DNA from: Desulfobacca acetoxidans
Lineage (GTDB): Bacteria > Desulfobacterota > Desulfobaccia > Desulfobaccales > 0-14-0-80-60-11
Direction of reading: 5' to 3'
Assembly: GCA_022736495.1 (NCBI GenBank)
Contig: DZCR01000210.1
Coordinates: 1 to 5,258 of the forward strand
Length of the DNA stretch: 5,258 nt
Both the position numbers and the translations under genes were made by a program. Every line of letters begins with the position of its first letter. Positions within the stretch are counted from its first letter, which is position 1. Below are positions 5,195-5,258 of the stretch, one piece after another. A model generated the notes under the pieces. That model was not told the DNA's origin. It made no database searches and worked only from the letters and a program-made list of their open reading frames with translations.

Positions 5195-5258
5195 TGAGGA
5201 TGGCGCTTTTCTTGGGAATTTACTCCTATTCGTCGATCATTTTGTCGCCGGTTTCCGA

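Larger units (their letters stand above)
4838..5258. other. Gene-free region with repeats upstream of the - strand pair
   Basis: About 420 bp hold no convincing gene. A - strand frame (5186 down to 4947, 79 codons) has no ribosome binding site, no recognisable domain and an Arg/Pro/Ser-rich composition typical of chance frames. The stretch contains a 34-bp direct repeat pair (4852-4885, 4922-4955), a small hairpin between them (4889-4907), long-range complementarity CCTGGCC/GGCCAGG (4982-4988 with 5038-5044), a run of seven G's (5027-5033) and a 16-bp palindrome (5179-5194). No clear sigma-70 promoter for the downstream genes was found. The best - strand -10-like hexamers, TATAAA inside each 34-bp repeat, lack a -35 partner. 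Confidence 0.5.

Noticed and set aside
5200..5258. + strand frame from ATG at 5200 running off the window
   Set aside because: Only 19 codons are visible, and the nearest purine-rich site touches the ATG; too little to call a gene.
5226..5258. - strand tail ending in a TAG, possible end of an upstream gene
   Set aside because: Ten codons (SETGDKMIDE) are plausible as a protein end but cannot be assigned without sequence beyond the window.

Overview
The window looks like bacterial chromosomal DNA from a Gram-negative organism. It encodes a CsgG-family outer-membrane-type protein, a lipoprotein with a peptidoglycan-binding domain, and another exported protein. The mixed GC content, the dispersed short palindromes and the gene types would suit a Desulfobacterota (Deltaproteobacteria, for example Syntrophales-like) genome. 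That placement is an impression from style, not proven by any gene here. No rRNA, tRNA, CRISPR array or intact mobile element was seen.

Layout. Positions 1-355 hold no convincing gene. They contain a small palindromic element nested inside a longer imperfect inverted repeat. A + strand gene (356-1084) encodes a CsgG-family secretion-pore-like protein with a Sec signal peptide but no lipobox. Positions 1085-1486 are GC-rich, gene-free and rich in possible hairpins, ending in a terminator-like hairpin plus six T's at 1378-1431. A second + strand gene (1487-2653) encodes a 12-helix major facilitator superfamily transporter that resembles the fosmidomycin-resistance (Fsr) branch. Two - strand genes converge on it: an exported 273-residue protein of unknown function (4837 down to 4016), then 69 bp later a 416-residue lipoprotein ending in a peptidoglycan-binding domain (3946 down to 2696). 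Positions 4838-5258 hold repeats and no clear gene.

How the genes may work together. The two - strand genes both have good ribosome binding sites, share orientation and have no terminator between them, so they probably form one transcript. Both products leave the cytoplasm, which suggests a shared envelope function, but neither has a known activity. The CsgG-like protein and the transporter are separated by a long structured gap and have no evident link to that pair. No curli partner genes (csgA, csgB, csgE, csgF) are in the window.

Most noteworthy: the exported protein plus peptidoglycan-binding lipoprotein pair; a perfect 17-bp tandem duplication in the gap between them that looks like an IS21-type end; a 34-bp direct repeat pair just upstream of the pair; and the hairpin-rich 1085-1431 region, where one 8-nt segment can pair with two different partners. 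These are candidates, not demonstrated systems.
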